Positions 42,301-49,800 of a stretch of DNA of 58,990 nt are shown here, in pieces. The number at the start of each line of letters is the position of its first letter. Positions within the stretch are counted from its first letter, which is position 1. The notes under the pieces were generated by a model, which saw only the letters and a program-made list of their open reading frames with translations, had not been told where the DNA came from and did no database searches. This DNA is from an uncultured Neisseriaceae bacterium (GTDB taxonomy: Bacteria; Pseudomonadota; Gammaproteobacteria; Burkholderiales; UBA11063), in assembly GCA_937872505.1 (NCBI GenBank), contig CALMTA010000148.1:1-58990 (forward strand), written 5' to 3'. The position numbers were made by a program, and so were the translations under genes.

Positions 42301-45300
42301 AACAGTGAAGAAAATGTAAAGAAGGTTAAAGCAGAAATAAGGAGAATAACAGGTCTAAATATAGATTTTAGAACTACTCCTCAAACACCTATACCAAATT
42401 TTACATTTCAAGGAAACTTATGGAGGGCGGGGTTAAATAAAAAAGCTATTAGTGGTGGAGGTAATATCACCAGTCTAAGCATTAAGAAAGCAATAACTAA
42501 TGGTTTGAGAGTCCTTCCTTATAGTTCTTTAAAGGCAAATTTATCTGGAAACACACAATATGAAGTTTTAGGATTTACAACTATAAACGTTGATGGCGTT
42601 TTATATAAAGTAGAGCCTTTATCTAATAGTATGTACACATTAGATGAAATAGAGCAAGCTACAAATCTAACAAAAAGAGCAATTTTAGGTAATAATTATA
42701 CACCAGAAAGTACCCCTGATAAGACTTTAGCTGACCTATTAAAGTCTTGGAAAGATAGAGAACAGGTGTTTAAAATTACTCCTTTTAATTTAGAAGAAGA
42801 ATATTTTAACTTATGGGATAAGTGGGTAAAATCAAATGAGGATAATCTAACAAAATTAGAGGCTCTGAAAAATGAATTAAAGTTAGAGACAGGAGGTTAC
42901 AGGTATATATCTGATAGACTTCACAGCAAAAAGGATGTAAACACTGGAAGAATTATTACTAAACTACTGAACACATATTTCCCACAAGGAGATGAGAAAC
43001 TTGGTATTTTAAGTGCTGACTATACCACAGAAGAGGAGATAGCTAATGCTGCATTTGGCGTAATAGAGTTTCAACAAAGAAAAGAAAATTTAGCTTCTGG
43101 AACAGTTAGAGACAATAAGTATATCTTCCTTAGAAGTCAATTACCTGACAATATTTCAGAGGAAGTTATGAAAAGAGATGAGTCTAAAGTTAAAGGCGGT
43201 TATTATTTTGACTTAGAAATAGTAGGGGACTATTATTCCTATGATAAAATTTTAGCTGAGGATGGTAAAGGTGTAGATATAATTATTGTAGATACAGTAG
43301 AACAAGCTCATCAGCAACATAATGCTTATGTCAGAGTATCTCCTCATGGTACAAGACAGTTTTCAGTAAACAACAAAATTTCCAACTATGAATTTGTAGA
43401 CTCGGCTATAGATGAGCATAGAAAAATAATGTTTATTGACGATTATGGAAATGACACATATAACACATACACTTCTGAAAATCAAGAACAGTATGATACA
43501 AAAGTTATTTTGTCAGGTAGTACAGAGCATAAAAAACTTATAAACGACTACGCTATATTTAAAACAGGTATAGTTGAGGTATCTATTGGAGGAGTTACAG
43601 AGCTTATTTATATACTTCCTGTTACAGGGAAAATGCAAGAAGATGTTGAAGCTCTTTCTACATTGTATTCTACAGTAGAGTCCTTTGGAGACAAAACATT
43701 CTTGTTTAAGTTTGACTCTATTACACCAAGCACTGTTAAAGGTGTAAACTCAGACTATGTTTTTAATCTTTTGAGTTCTTTACCATTTAAATCTAACATG
43801 TTGTATCCTTATGATGAAAGTTCACGTATGAGGAATACAACTATTGAAGATGTAAATGGTGCTGAAGTAACTTTTACTGAAGTGCTTACTCCTTTAAATG
43901 TAGAAGAAGGTGAAGTTAAAAATGTCAAACTTACTGAAAAGTATATAACTCCTAATGTAGATGTAGTTGTTGAACCTTTTGTTGCTGGACATCTTATTAA
44001 AAATACAACATCTAAAAATGTTCGTGTAAACCCAATATTTCCTATTAATTTTGTACAAACAATAACGGAAGAAGTGAATGGCAAAAAGATTTATAGGAAA
44101 ATATTTAGACCTATTGAAGGGACTTTAAAGGAGCATTTAGTAAAAGTTGCTGAAGAGACTGCCGTCAAGATAGTTAATTCAAATAAAGGGTCTAAAAACA
44201 TTACTTTAGGAATAGTAAGCAAAGGTATTTCAGAGATGTTGGAAGAAATAGTTACTCACGAAGGGTCTAAACTAAATACTTTTGAATTTGATGGTAAAAC
44301 TCTTCAGTCTCACATGGATGACATTATGGATGTCTTTATTGAAGCAATGGTTAATCATTTGAAAACCAGTGGTGTAAGCGTATCTTCTGCAATAGTTTTA
44401 GCCCAAACAGGCTTTTCTGAAAGTTCAGTTAAAGCGTTAACTAAACATTTTAAGACTTCAATACCTGTAACGGTAATAGGTTCTGCATTTTATGAACACC
44501 TTGTAGAAAGTAAATCAAGGGATAAAAACAGGAACAAACAATTCTTCAAAAAGAGATTTGGTATAAACCCTGTATATAAGTCTAAATCTTTTACTTCTTA
44601 CTTTAAAGAACTCTTAGACAGTAATTCTCCTATTGTTAGAAAATATCCATTACTTCAAGAACGTGGAAGATGGTCTTTTGACATGCACACAAATGGTAAG
44701 GAAAGCTTGATATTGTGGAACAACACTATAAAATCAGAGAAAGAAGATTTCTTTGCTCTTAGCTTTATGAATATGATTGTAGACACTAATGTAGTTACAA
44801 CAATTAACGATTTAGGTGAAGAGGTTCCGTTATTGTTTAATGACGAAGTTCTTACTGTCCAAAGATTGGCGATGTACTTAGTGCTTTCTTCAATGTTAAA
44901 ATCTGGTGCCACCCAAGGGGCTAAAGAATACTCTTCTTATATACCACCTGCATACTTGAAAGAGATGGGTATTTCTGATGAACTTCTTAAAATAGATTTC
45001 TCTGACCCTAAAATTTTAGGTAAGGTTACAAATGGTGTAACAGAGTTTGTGAGAAAGTTTATTCAGACCTATCCAAAATATGCAAAACGTATTCCTGTTG
45101 AGTCTGATGGAAGTTTTCCTGCACTCACACAAGCTAATACTAAAACTTTAACAGGGTTAAAAACTTTTGGAGTTACTGCTGAACAGTTAGAAACAACGTT
45201 TAATGTAAAAAGCTTTTCTGGACCTCCAAAGTTTATGTCTGTATATAATCCAGAGAAATCAGAATGGCTGTTATTTGAACAAGTAGAGGGTTCATCTGAC

Positions 45301-46878
45301 CAACAAATTGTTACTTATGAAAAGATAGAAAACTTTGCAAAGAAAAAAATTGCTATGTACAATAGTGATTTAAATACACGTAAAAAAGGAATGTTTGTAC
45401 AAGCAAAAAAAGCAAAGAACTTACATTCCTACGGTATTGATTTAGTCAATAATCAGGTTAACTATAAAATTTTAATAGACCAGTTACATTTTGGTTCTAC
45501 TAATGCTTATTTTAAAACACAAGCAGAGTATCTAAGGGCTAAAAATTTAGTTGTAGAATTTGAAGTTCTTAACGACATTAAAACTGAAGATGGAAGAACT
45601 ATAGAAGCCCAGGCAGTTAGGAAAGGAGGTATATATACAATACAATTAAACAAGGTTGTGTTTGATAATTTAAACAGGTCAGGTCAATTTGAAGAGATTG
45701 AACGTATATTATTACATGAGTTAGGGCACATTGATGATTTACTATCATTACAGTCATATATTAACTTGAACACTGATGGTACAACATCTATAAAAACAAC
45801 TGGTTCAGGTTCAAGAAAAAAAGGACAGGAAGCTCTAAAAGAGTTAGAAGCTATAATGCTTGAATTGAAAATAGAAGCCAAAAGAAATCCAAACCTTATG
45901 GCAGTTTTAAAAAGAAAGCATTTAGATAATATCTATGAGTTTATGACTGAGCTAAGAACAGATAAGGAGTTTCAAGCAGTTCTTGCTGGCATAAAAAGAA
46001 CTAAGGCTATTAGTTATTTAGATGCTATAGTAAACGCTTTAGTAAAAGCATTAGCAGCAATAAAATCTGTACTTAATGGTTATCCTATTGAGCAAAACTC
46101 TATGCTTTATCAGTCTATGTACTATCTTGAAGTATTAAGAACAGTGAGTGCACCTTCTAAGAAAAATGAGAATGTTGTGTTTAAAAGAGTAGACGCTGCT
46201 GGAACTGTTTACTATGTAACTTATATAAATCAAGATAATTCAGCTGTACCAATTAAAATTACTACAGAAAATGGTCAAGAGGTAACTTTATTGCCTAATG
46301 AAAAGTTGTCTGACTTTATAGTTAGAAACAATCTTGTAGAGCATATCGAAAAAGCACCAGTACAAAGAACCCTTTCACAGCCAGCGTTCAGTAATTCTTC
46401 TACTATTATAGATACTTTTGGAATTAATGCAAGTAATCCTAAAGACGTTGTTACAGAAAGGGTAGTAATATTGATAGGATACACTCCAGAAGAGATTTCT
46501 GCTATTAAAGCCAAAAGAGTTACACACTTTAATACATACAAGGATGACCTCTTTTTTGAAAGTTTTAGTATGTCTAAAGAAGAGTTTTTAGAAAAATCGC
46601 TTATACTTATAGACTATGCTGGTGGATATAATCATAAGTTCAGTGAAAATTTTGAAACAGAGGTTGCGTATATTGGCGTAAAGGCTAATCATAAAGTTAA
46701 TGACCTTGAATTAGGGGCTATTGAAGGAGTATTCTCACCCTCTGATTCAATTTTAACATCTTTAGCATCAGGGGTTATGCAAGTATCAGATTATTTGCGA
46801 ACTTTGAGTAAAATTAATGTGGAGCTATTTAGAAATCTTGTAGCTTCAGGAGTAATTAACAAAACAGAATGTAAATAA
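27361..46878 (+). CDS. 6505-residue virion RNA polymerase polyprotein (DFDID, crAss-like/YonO-type) with nuclease, GDN-type, SLOG-like and zincin domains
   Basis: One uninterrupted frame of 19.5 kb. Modules from the N-terminus: (1) Gly/Ala-rich membrane-active helices, about 217-440 (SMASFFAPSMFLGKAVSALA, ANVALLVPTNLLETLLLF); (2) coiled-coil linkers to about 850; (3) a KLFVFGDN...GKGGQAVIRDEPNSIGIATK domain, about 1290-1425; (4) a PD-(D/E)XK nuclease, about 2050-2215, with Asp2140, Asp2155-Phe-Lys2157 and Gln2181; (5) acidic linkers, about 2255-2310 and 2580-2625; (6) the polymerase core, about 3690-4260, with GSQEAK at 3716-3721, GFRIPTSGLMSMAGIE, and catalytic MGSDFDIDKLY (Asp4054, 4056, 4058), then FKTGVGIKAL; (7) a possible SLOG-like domain, about 5608-5725 (IVLAQTGFSESSVKAL); (8) HELGH at 6119-6123. 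In crAss-like phages this polymerase is ejected with the DNA and transcribes early genes. The size far exceeds the roughly 2200-residue phi14:2 enzyme, so processing is plausible. Confidence 0.88.
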   Translation: MDEDFLLSISGDTIPDYPAAGPMQINSVPIVEPTTDSAPVTSKSGNQEGLVGESKPFTFSDRMSEIGSNIFPALGRELIGGIVDFGGALNPGAQIESYMKTGEFIPAVTQSGKAQMNVVGAFGEGVVTTIGNIMGITQDGLEYLNVIDGTEEEKNNLDKVFSNFIINEGQDFRENMSESASALVGGTTPELQEERKNESVAVMLTRPEFWTEQGAQGAGSMASFFAPSMFLGKAVSALARVSMGLSKFGRVASYAGGAITSATAMSTIEAGMESSGMYKKQYEDVFVKEFDKITKASPGIDPAEAEKQAHAKALVSASNAASYVASANVALLVPTNLLETLLLFSPFKGTTKAVGTVLWNTASESFQEGMQGGIEKNAEDKFEYGNEKELGGAWNRNISEPFFTMTDALKEGDKDAWSSVIIGGVMGGGSSSISEFQEHSKYRALKERLGNALSSELDYKGLIRTFEDLFEYETTTENGVESRKIKVDGKGEPMLNVAKVKEHFQTLDELSKLISEADVTEDSVLKSLLQQEILSKALFAELQSGTDPSSILELFDETASKVGNKGNVEYGGEIISKKDFNEKRRQQLEDSMEDWRKAKFTGKTYNMTGREVFSLFDNMAKTTVLNRELERLEKLKKDINPGDDNLYTRALNDNIAKVNVALEKLKQSHVKITSPEGIAFRKTETEIAKDFNIVLDIIDRLYKKGNVTTNDTKNLSKLIEDLNTKVSDLISKEENEERKVILQDLKNTIEKSLNDTAQELKENTFASKIKEDTDTRKEILDTANSLLGQDLTYEEVETQFKEKYKDKPEYSPLVDEYLKQLKEKKEAQRLRKEADEAEEIANPGKKAKEEARRSVGQVISETATSIRRTHIGNNAIEKAALKVLKDWGYDEKFVAANDFIEFEEVFTAPNGTEKTSPARLQIHNENAFSITTSQGVFFYNGNGKLEAVSTNSNVAELKAEFGDDILNKISELSGITLENLENPKILKKSVVENQSIFYLVTDNKHLSIYKTGFRLHDYADNSVKVIDFETKEVSTSTEEEKGNEESNVGEDIEKFANRIKNGETMTSPEDLQFYANNTTEIEALLKKQSTENKVESTKEDIEKRRQEELNNRSITERNTDGKWDVAAEYLLNSGTNSVLSTDYYLLGVAGAFSKLTGIIDDIRNKYARELADNNLVDLSNAINSNLFNTINSEIRNEIEKIYGKEGALLFDIISKSPKGLTGRVGNEVSSKIDNLEDKINREINAKYDAELKEAEALLKEQSTENKSEQTAIEKEEKSTEINDLSIEVTSEKYSSKLLKDNPDKLFVFGDNVKRTGKGGQAVIRDEPNSIGIATKLEPNNGKNAFMSDDNLEQNKAVIDEDIKKIKEKASLEGKTIVFPKGGLGTGLASLKWKAPQTFEYLNQRLKEEFRFNNTSGGIITVAREAKEGLKKADEVQQIVAEMAEEKATEKEEAVSNSEITVKEDTDITLTSAAENLYMDDKSFWSEFQAFLPEENIAYLSVEGDRTSTGFAEVVTEVPKYPLNIQPDKLLPGTVITLKIPDNYNDVPVKEGAETSTFGDLSKRRGPEWTKENMPIGIYYGDTLIGYLHVPTWVSDRASEDNRVEALKKLNSLRGKFLAKGGVPIPGMKLATTITKKNDGIANTLGKSQELLTVHEAMHKTSKVTAFMVAPNRDGFRFYGKNQEEVLGKNASILIPYSLQTQDKNKNMPVVLIRITDGVVDGVTFPRWRVLPITKLKQGPLVNSPLHTLMIETLKRFFRNYIESSELSEIKNVEDFGEFLKFFLPEHSIAGDRSLREEIKRIENEEGLSAADRLEMIRQVLAPYSHPNNLTFSIVNNDIYFTKGNNSKLGSSDSTIIKISPSFFENMGNSAELNSMYTKLMGILEEEFNSIQEFNVNKSAFEKGKKMPLLESIDAEKSTQRDYSEIVDQLHQTIFKSTAFVNEENETIHSVIIQPIIQFDMNAVLTPSVEVTVTEDNTTLSFEQLKEKYIEGLLPKVVELSEDEKTYVEANPKEGQIPEVFMRVSTFKSKRDAFNLEALPDRGLTRQQARGTAIDTLFRDLFEGKVDVDNRTEVETAFHSYIALEFRGLSIPTIKDSLIDDLIGIFKSIKKSLDEKGLVYSANTNSLYGRIDGELIAGTADIIAYDPKTGTYYILDFKTSSRSRPKDYTNTRGIYKQSDLIQLNIYRSLLAEILNIPQEKILLGVFPVYIGEDERYINSATLVETTNDLMPGVLTVSTENTIEQILGLDTTVEDTPEIDTATLMEDVVPSDVNIDPQDTAENVEVPTESETLETIPSLEPEVSDIEWNELNTDIYNIFQGLDVSGIVENIAELTYEQLASIPGEFSEKVDYIYKIASSEGPPTQDISLPSLQHLSTPKTDALRKKFEKDNNYISDLDVNDFQEVIYDVHHFVLSKMLVEGEEKMEFLPAFKLYMKQLKAGAEITDKEKKEKIKKILKSIQETGTRIYSAKGVYKSKVQRLSNLTRSLMTLLGVNEQKLAEVLKSSDFSSYNVVQRNQLEHYKVLQSEIALVKTDIETHEKTIATYIERLKDLGYEYSLRVTHVLKNLNTIQFIVKRMISDVDKQLKAEEEENDVYDVEGEQIDGIDENSAATEGGMDETDDSGHTWDQGVGEKSLRISMPKYLRMNLSGIKRMEEKETEDGTTIVNAKNFLNKDSIVSPEEVYYTLKTLLSGTSNSLEEILSILGKYSTTYLWLPQVITMLETNKKFATQFASSMPSHALNMTGVSVQKNKTKSGTTYSIKVYNSNSNDAVKSTKEKWMYEAARSKVFYVKDGQLVVDKNRLFETIQGLKNIANTIQGGGVSSSIPSLSASGTDFTKIIKKTSVGTKSIKSLTTDGINNNIEVTVNDLETYFGLTKNSSLRLATKDTIPFESITEQGVQFSISYNVLVNNTNVEKKQVITLKKSGDKFLFSSKPVSEKTSVQISELSELLSNVGISMSYRALEKIVNKGISSGRYTNNILKLFTDNNGVFNILIQELDKIYKGLPSNTSSTTAPIELSVVDSFIEQTFATTLAKEHIEHSPSLEVITSNFRESRKAIHTHVLRKMITDRIMYLKEELEKDVDKRQLINQIKHSIFSSDSLYMDLLLEETEETVLLDFKDKFGIDHLSLNVLKQTLKDYYNTKKLKDLTPIEQEIVELAYYTSNNVDSKKISSGSLKGKTVRIASYLVPKMSDKDTELATQGIAYVFKSGNSDFSTKEEDVNQAYTLYVERVIVPEIKRILHTNRSKLNFNSKYLLGGKVFNNTPILNALSIKGISFLNILKRASEDRTKTIDELTKEIVELYSSELRAAAKKIITTETVRRLQLWEKGKLLDIDESGKITGIRFLDESYLYRVKDQRGHRETAERIAFEYTVNSLINSSEQQMLFIGDLADKFDLKNSGLKAKLVSAINGESILTDAEASLISKSIYSVSAGKRLADLIAPGTKAAESEKNYFYYMPIKDIIGMSSSIEVITQYLDGKKYNEEEHKQQGSDYLKNFPNSAAFFNMETTDGFEFGTWREGIYIRMQEGLLSNEEANVLTEAIANKVSWKDFNEEEKKLAGILLNKVHQPDKPVYTGLVYENVEGEDYGVFREVYVKSSIAYLIPQLTSGMTLDPLRIFMEKLEDNLLDKTTTSEFFGSGGVRVPFSSAVKLGQKNETLEVFDENANVRQDLLSLIDSPEKLEAFKEKYLIQVPRTHLRRQQEVPYKSKKKDSSKNLRGSQEAKFIFADLLSINRITNKYDVEIPFEFRGAQYNPKQLYDIYLDTYKKIYEEQFQALLNEELKIDTYPTLEEALSLLDEAKIDTKDIVTLYDAVKALKSNNISFYKHVDLADSVSKDISPLMNLLRAEAESRQGYSLTARNILKFNGKSIMDLNYPLWASSHSDKFEALLNAVVSNRVYKIIFPGYSYVLTPDILGKKLTNVEATKEVLDKYADKIIWTKPEYAKQQNIKGHDIVNGKVQLDQVIVPSKFVGNDGMIIDLFEGIEEGVGNNWVKFEGGKMILRTENLPKELLNLFGFRIPTSGLMSMAGIEIVGFLHYSVGDIVIAPREFIARMGSDFDIDKLYSYMKNHYYDAATKSLKTFSSADEYVNYHLEIFKSNLLEKQKAKIEKTIRYQNQQTKGGLSEEDIEEETEDNFKIYTETELDVVLEKAKLKFYNEYYKGTLKDKIFDIHLSVMKNPDPIVFKNIMFPLTTKIAEDSATLIYDESNKNIPTVIAVGNKEYQVYDAFTPLSSLFQISERTAANAFKTGVGIKALNSTFHVSIQQAIAKSNRQINLLVEEKDDVVSLVTSMFGIVSNGELGRSRTLGVSPDGVTVADGEHFISFVNSEEVQTMVDGKKLDISGRVNDTHLTFAYRRALTLLGFYTVKLDNGKVVRIGDLVSMQPVIREFINRVSGLRGQLTDFVSNDVKVVIQELMDELTLAPSEALKEQGSQDRMFEALPKSFSDILKNGLDAEKAFQAEILKHFETLNAIGNKLGKVQLVANSDSKVLDKSIFTNIEKADEVADLLNPVIYGGKKMYVDNISSIIGEFHVDRKPELMTVEQKLNSLNSQGKQYYFFKTIRGVEKGKEITANIYINPYTLNGLATVFSLGTGVNIFSSLFPYQGEQFERTLQQFKSLRTSDESVNAKALFRRFLWREMTKHLILNSKVQKIFPNNSELSEISSTFSYKESPDPNIIRQNAYGYDISDSSKELNSVFSIFKAYLNTTNQGAINMATLFQFYLKGYSSITSYSEADASYIDTPSKIMNQSFGISENTAENLLNPNSGVTAILVNKGQEITSEYVYVVGTNKELIRAKVVKKEEVSNDEAEMASQAKKLGLKSVVPVKDKYDVLVVSDPKVIPSGMLDRTRFLSVDDVTNNTTFQNGNTIIKYNDAAIGIQRLLYNLVVNEDDLKTFRINSGQATANGTEETDVLLQKMYDIVNRGADKSLADRLSFKIDGVFVSPSTAGRNDLHKALIRLYGIQKFLNPEYTPDNTFVRLFGLENSEENVKKVKAEIRRITGLNIDFRTTPQTPIPNFTFQGNLWRAGLNKKAISGGGNITSLSIKKAITNGLRVLPYSSLKANLSGNTQYEVLGFTTINVDGVLYKVEPLSNSMYTLDEIEQATNLTKRAILGNNYTPESTPDKTLADLLKSWKDREQVFKITPFNLEEEYFNLWDKWVKSNEDNLTKLEALKNELKLETGGYRYISDRLHSKKDVNTGRIITKLLNTYFPQGDEKLGILSADYTTEEEIANAAFGVIEFQQRKENLASGTVRDNKYIFLRSQLPDNISEEVMKRDESKVKGGYYFDLEIVGDYYSYDKILAEDGKGVDIIIVDTVEQAHQQHNAYVRVSPHGTRQFSVNNKISNYEFVDSAIDEHRKIMFIDDYGNDTYNTYTSENQEQYDTKVILSGSTEHKKLINDYAIFKTGIVEVSIGGVTELIYILPVTGKMQEDVEALSTLYSTVESFGDKTFLFKFDSITPSTVKGVNSDYVFNLLSSLPFKSNMLYPYDESSRMRNTTIEDVNGAEVTFTEVLTPLNVEEGEVKNVKLTEKYITPNVDVVVEPFVAGHLIKNTTSKNVRVNPIFPINFVQTITEEVNGKKIYRKIFRPIEGTLKEHLVKVAEETAVKIVNSNKGSKNITLGIVSKGISEMLEEIVTHEGSKLNTFEFDGKTLQSHMDDIMDVFIEAMVNHLKTSGVSVSSAIVLAQTGFSESSVKALTKHFKTSIPVTVIGSAFYEHLVESKSRDKNRNKQFFKKRFGINPVYKSKSFTSYFKELLDSNSPIVRKYPLLQERGRWSFDMHTNGKESLILWNNTIKSEKEDFFALSFMNMIVDTNVVTTINDLGEEVPLLFNDEVLTVQRLAMYLVLSSMLKSGATQGAKEYSSYIPPAYLKEMGISDELLKIDFSDPKILGKVTNGVTEFVRKFIQTYPKYAKRIPVESDGSFPALTQANTKTLTGLKTFGVTAEQLETTFNVKSFSGPPKFMSVYNPEKSEWLLFEQVEGSSDQQIVTYEKIENFAKKKIAMYNSDLNTRKKGMFVQAKKAKNLHSYGIDLVNNQVNYKILIDQLHFGSTNAYFKTQAEYLRAKNLVVEFEVLNDIKTEDGRTIEAQAVRKGGIYTIQLNKVVFDNLNRSGQFEEIERILLHELGHIDDLLSLQSYINLNTDGTTSIKTTGSGSRKKGQEALKELEAIMLELKIEAKRNPNLMAVLKRKHLDNIYEFMTELRTDKEFQAVLAGIKRTKAISYLDAIVNALVKALAAIKSVLNGYPIEQNSMLYQSMYYLEVLRTVSAPSKKNENVVFKRVDAAGTVYYVTYINQDNSAVPIKITTENGQEVTLLPNEKLSDFIVRNNLVEHIEKAPVQRTLSQPAFSNSSTIIDTFGINASNPKDVVTERVVILIGYTPEEISAIKAKRVTHFNTYKDDLFFESFSMSKEEFLEKSLILIDYAGGYNHKFSENFETEVAYIGVKANHKVNDLELGAIEGVFSPSDSILTSLASGVMQVSDYLRTLSKINVELFRNLVASGVINKTECK
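30604..31158 (+). repeat. Near-identical 36-bp direct repeats flanking a roughly 480-bp insert inside the polymerase giant
   Basis: Positions 30604-30639 encode EALLKKQSTENK and 31123-31158 encode EALLKEQSTENK, with 32 of 36 bases identical. Between them lies a helical module beginning DIEKRRQEEL and ending INAKYDAELKEA. The repeats bracket the module in frame, which suggests a domain inserted or exchanged through a duplicated linker. Confidence 0.6.
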
Positions 46879-46880
46879 TT

Positions 46881-49800
46881 ATGGCGTGTACTTTAACTGT
46901 TGATGACCCTTCCTTTCCTGAAATCTTAGAAAGGAATGGAGGGGTCTTTGAAAATGCTTTGAAAGAGTTTTTAACTTTGTATGATAGTTTAAAAGCACCT
47001 GAAAATACTGATGTAGATAGTAGATATAGGGGTTCTGTTGTTTTTTCAAGGTCTTTTGTTCCTAAAAAGCTGCCTACAGGGTTGGTTAATGGCAATGAAT
47101 TATCCATAGAAAGAATAAAAGAGCTTGCTAATAGAGGGTTTACTATTGTAGGCACCTCACCTCAAATAGAAGGGTTAAGAAAACACACTGTAAATAGTAT
47201 AAACAATGTACTTTTAACTGAAAAAACTATAGTTCCTGTCTTTTCAAAGCCTATAGACACCATACAAGAAGTAGAGAGAGATTTTTTAAGTACTTTAGAA
47301 CAAAGTATTTCTAAAATGTATGATGAAGCATCATCTGATGTCAATAAGATATTTGGTATTGGTAAGAGAGAACAGTCAGAAAATGAGTTTACTAATATAA
47401 AATTAGATACCCCATATACTTTTGATGAGGTAGCAGATAGGTTACAAGGATTACAAACACATCAAACAGTAGATACTTTTTTAGCATTTATAAAGACAGA
47501 GGGATTTAAAGTAGTATTTACAAATTCTATAAAATCTGTTGGGAAATACAAGAATGGAATTATCTACATAAACCCTAAAATACTGGCTCGAAATTCTTCT
47601 AATATTATAGAAAAAGAGTTGTACTCTCAAAGTGAGTTGTTTAATGGTAGCACAAATGACCCTCTTGGAGCAGCTACTAAGATGATACTCGCACATGAGC
47701 TTGCGCATGGTATAACTGTAAATAAAATTAGAATTTTCTTAGGTCTTGAAGAAGGTAAAATATCAAAAGAAGAGAGGGAAATTCTAAAGAAATTAACTAA
47801 ATTTTACGAAAAAAATAAAAAGTTTTTTCCAGAAGAGGTTAGTGATATATACGAGTTTGTTAGTCGTGCAATGACCTCACCTTCTTTTGCTCATTTTTTA
47901 GATACCTTCAATCATACAAATGAACAAACATTATGGGATAGGCTTGTAGAATTTATCTCTTCTCTGTTTAGTTCAAATCAAGACATAAATTTTCTTGTTA
48001 AAGAGTTTCTGAATTTAAATAAGAACACTAATGCAGAAACTTTGCATGAAACAGAGGCGGAATATGATTATAAGGATACTACCTTTAATGCTCTTCAGCT
48101 AATAAGAGAAAGACAAAACAATGTAGGAAGGCTTTCTCACAGGATTAAGGATTTGAAGTCTAAGAAGTTGGCTATAACACAAAATCCTGACATGAAAAGT
48201 AATGAAAAGATTATAGAACATGTTAAGATAGATTCTCAACTTTATAGATTAAGTTCCTTATTAGAGCTTGAAAAAAATAAATTAAGAGCTTTAAATGCCT
48301 TAACAGATTTCCATGAATACGAGCAAAACTTAGTTGGTGATTTCTATTTTTCAGATGTAACATCTGTAAAAAGTGCTCTTACAAGAGCAGAAAACTTATT
48401 GAGAAATTTAACAGGAACTATAACACAAGAAAATATAGAAGAGTTACAAAATTCTTTGCAAGATTTAACAGATGCCAGTTATATTATTGAACAATGGAGA
48501 GCTTATGCTGATGTGGACTCTACTAAGAGTAGAGAAAGCCATATTTTTGTTCCTACTGTTTATTTGAATGGTCTAAGTGAAGGTAGAAGATTAGACCTTT
48601 ACTCTAAATTTTTTCAGTCTTATGCTGATATAAGCACATCCAGAGTATTTGTAGGAAAAGAGGACAATATGTCAAGCTTAAAAGAAAAGCATTCTGAACT
48701 ACTGAAGAAGACTGTTCAAACTATGGTAAATTCAGACGCTTATCTTAAAGCCCTTAAATTTCCTACTCAAGGTGGACAAATAATAAATGATAACACTTTT
48801 CTTGATACAGTTTTAGACATAGACCAGATGAGTTCTCTTATAGGTATGAAGGGAAGCTCAATGTTCTCTGAGGAAAGTGTCTTGGCAAAAGTTCTTGTTG
48901 CTAAGATGGGGGAAGTTGATGCTGTTGCAATGGAAGACTTTAAAAATGTAACTTCAAAGTTAGATGAGCTTTATGATGAAGCTACAAAAGAAGCTTCTAA
49001 GAACGGCTTAAACATAAATGAACTATTCTTTCAGTCTTTATATCTACTTTCAGAACCAAATAAGAAAAGGTATACCTCAAACTTAACTACTCAATTTACA
49101 GAATTTTGGTCTATTCAAAAGGATAGTGTAGATGCAGATTATGAAAGCACTAAAAGAGATATTTCAAAGAGACAGGCTGATGGCATTATTACAGCAAAAG
49201 CTGCAAGAGACCAGTACTCTGCTAATTATAGAAGACACAATATAGACTTTCAGAAAATAGCAGAGGTTTTAAATTTAAATGTGCTGCCTGAAATTGTTGA
49301 TTATGTTACTCAAAAGAGTTTAGAGAGTAGGTTTAGTACAGTTAATGCACTAACATTACGCAATTTTATTTCTTCCAAAATAGGTGTCCCAGACCAGAAA
49401 TACAGGCAAAGTTTAATAGACGAATATGGTCAAGAACTGTATGATAAAGCTATAAAAGAACAAAAAGAAAATATTGACAGATTTTTTTACAGTACATTAA
49501 CAGCAATTTCTGAGATTGTTTCAAATCAAACAGAGTTTAAAGCTAAACACTATATAGACGATAAAATAACTTCAGAAGATGAGATTATTCAAATTTATGT
49601 CTTATCATCTTCCCCTTTTCACAACTACGATAATTTCAAGGGTAAAAAGCCTGTATTTAATGGTGATAGTCTTTCAAAAGTTAAATCACGCAACTATGAA
49701 GAAGGTAAAGCTCTTATAACTTATTTACCAAGAAAAACATACGCTGATGTTTTTGAGGTCACAAATCCACATACAGGTGCACCTGAAATTGTAGTGAATA

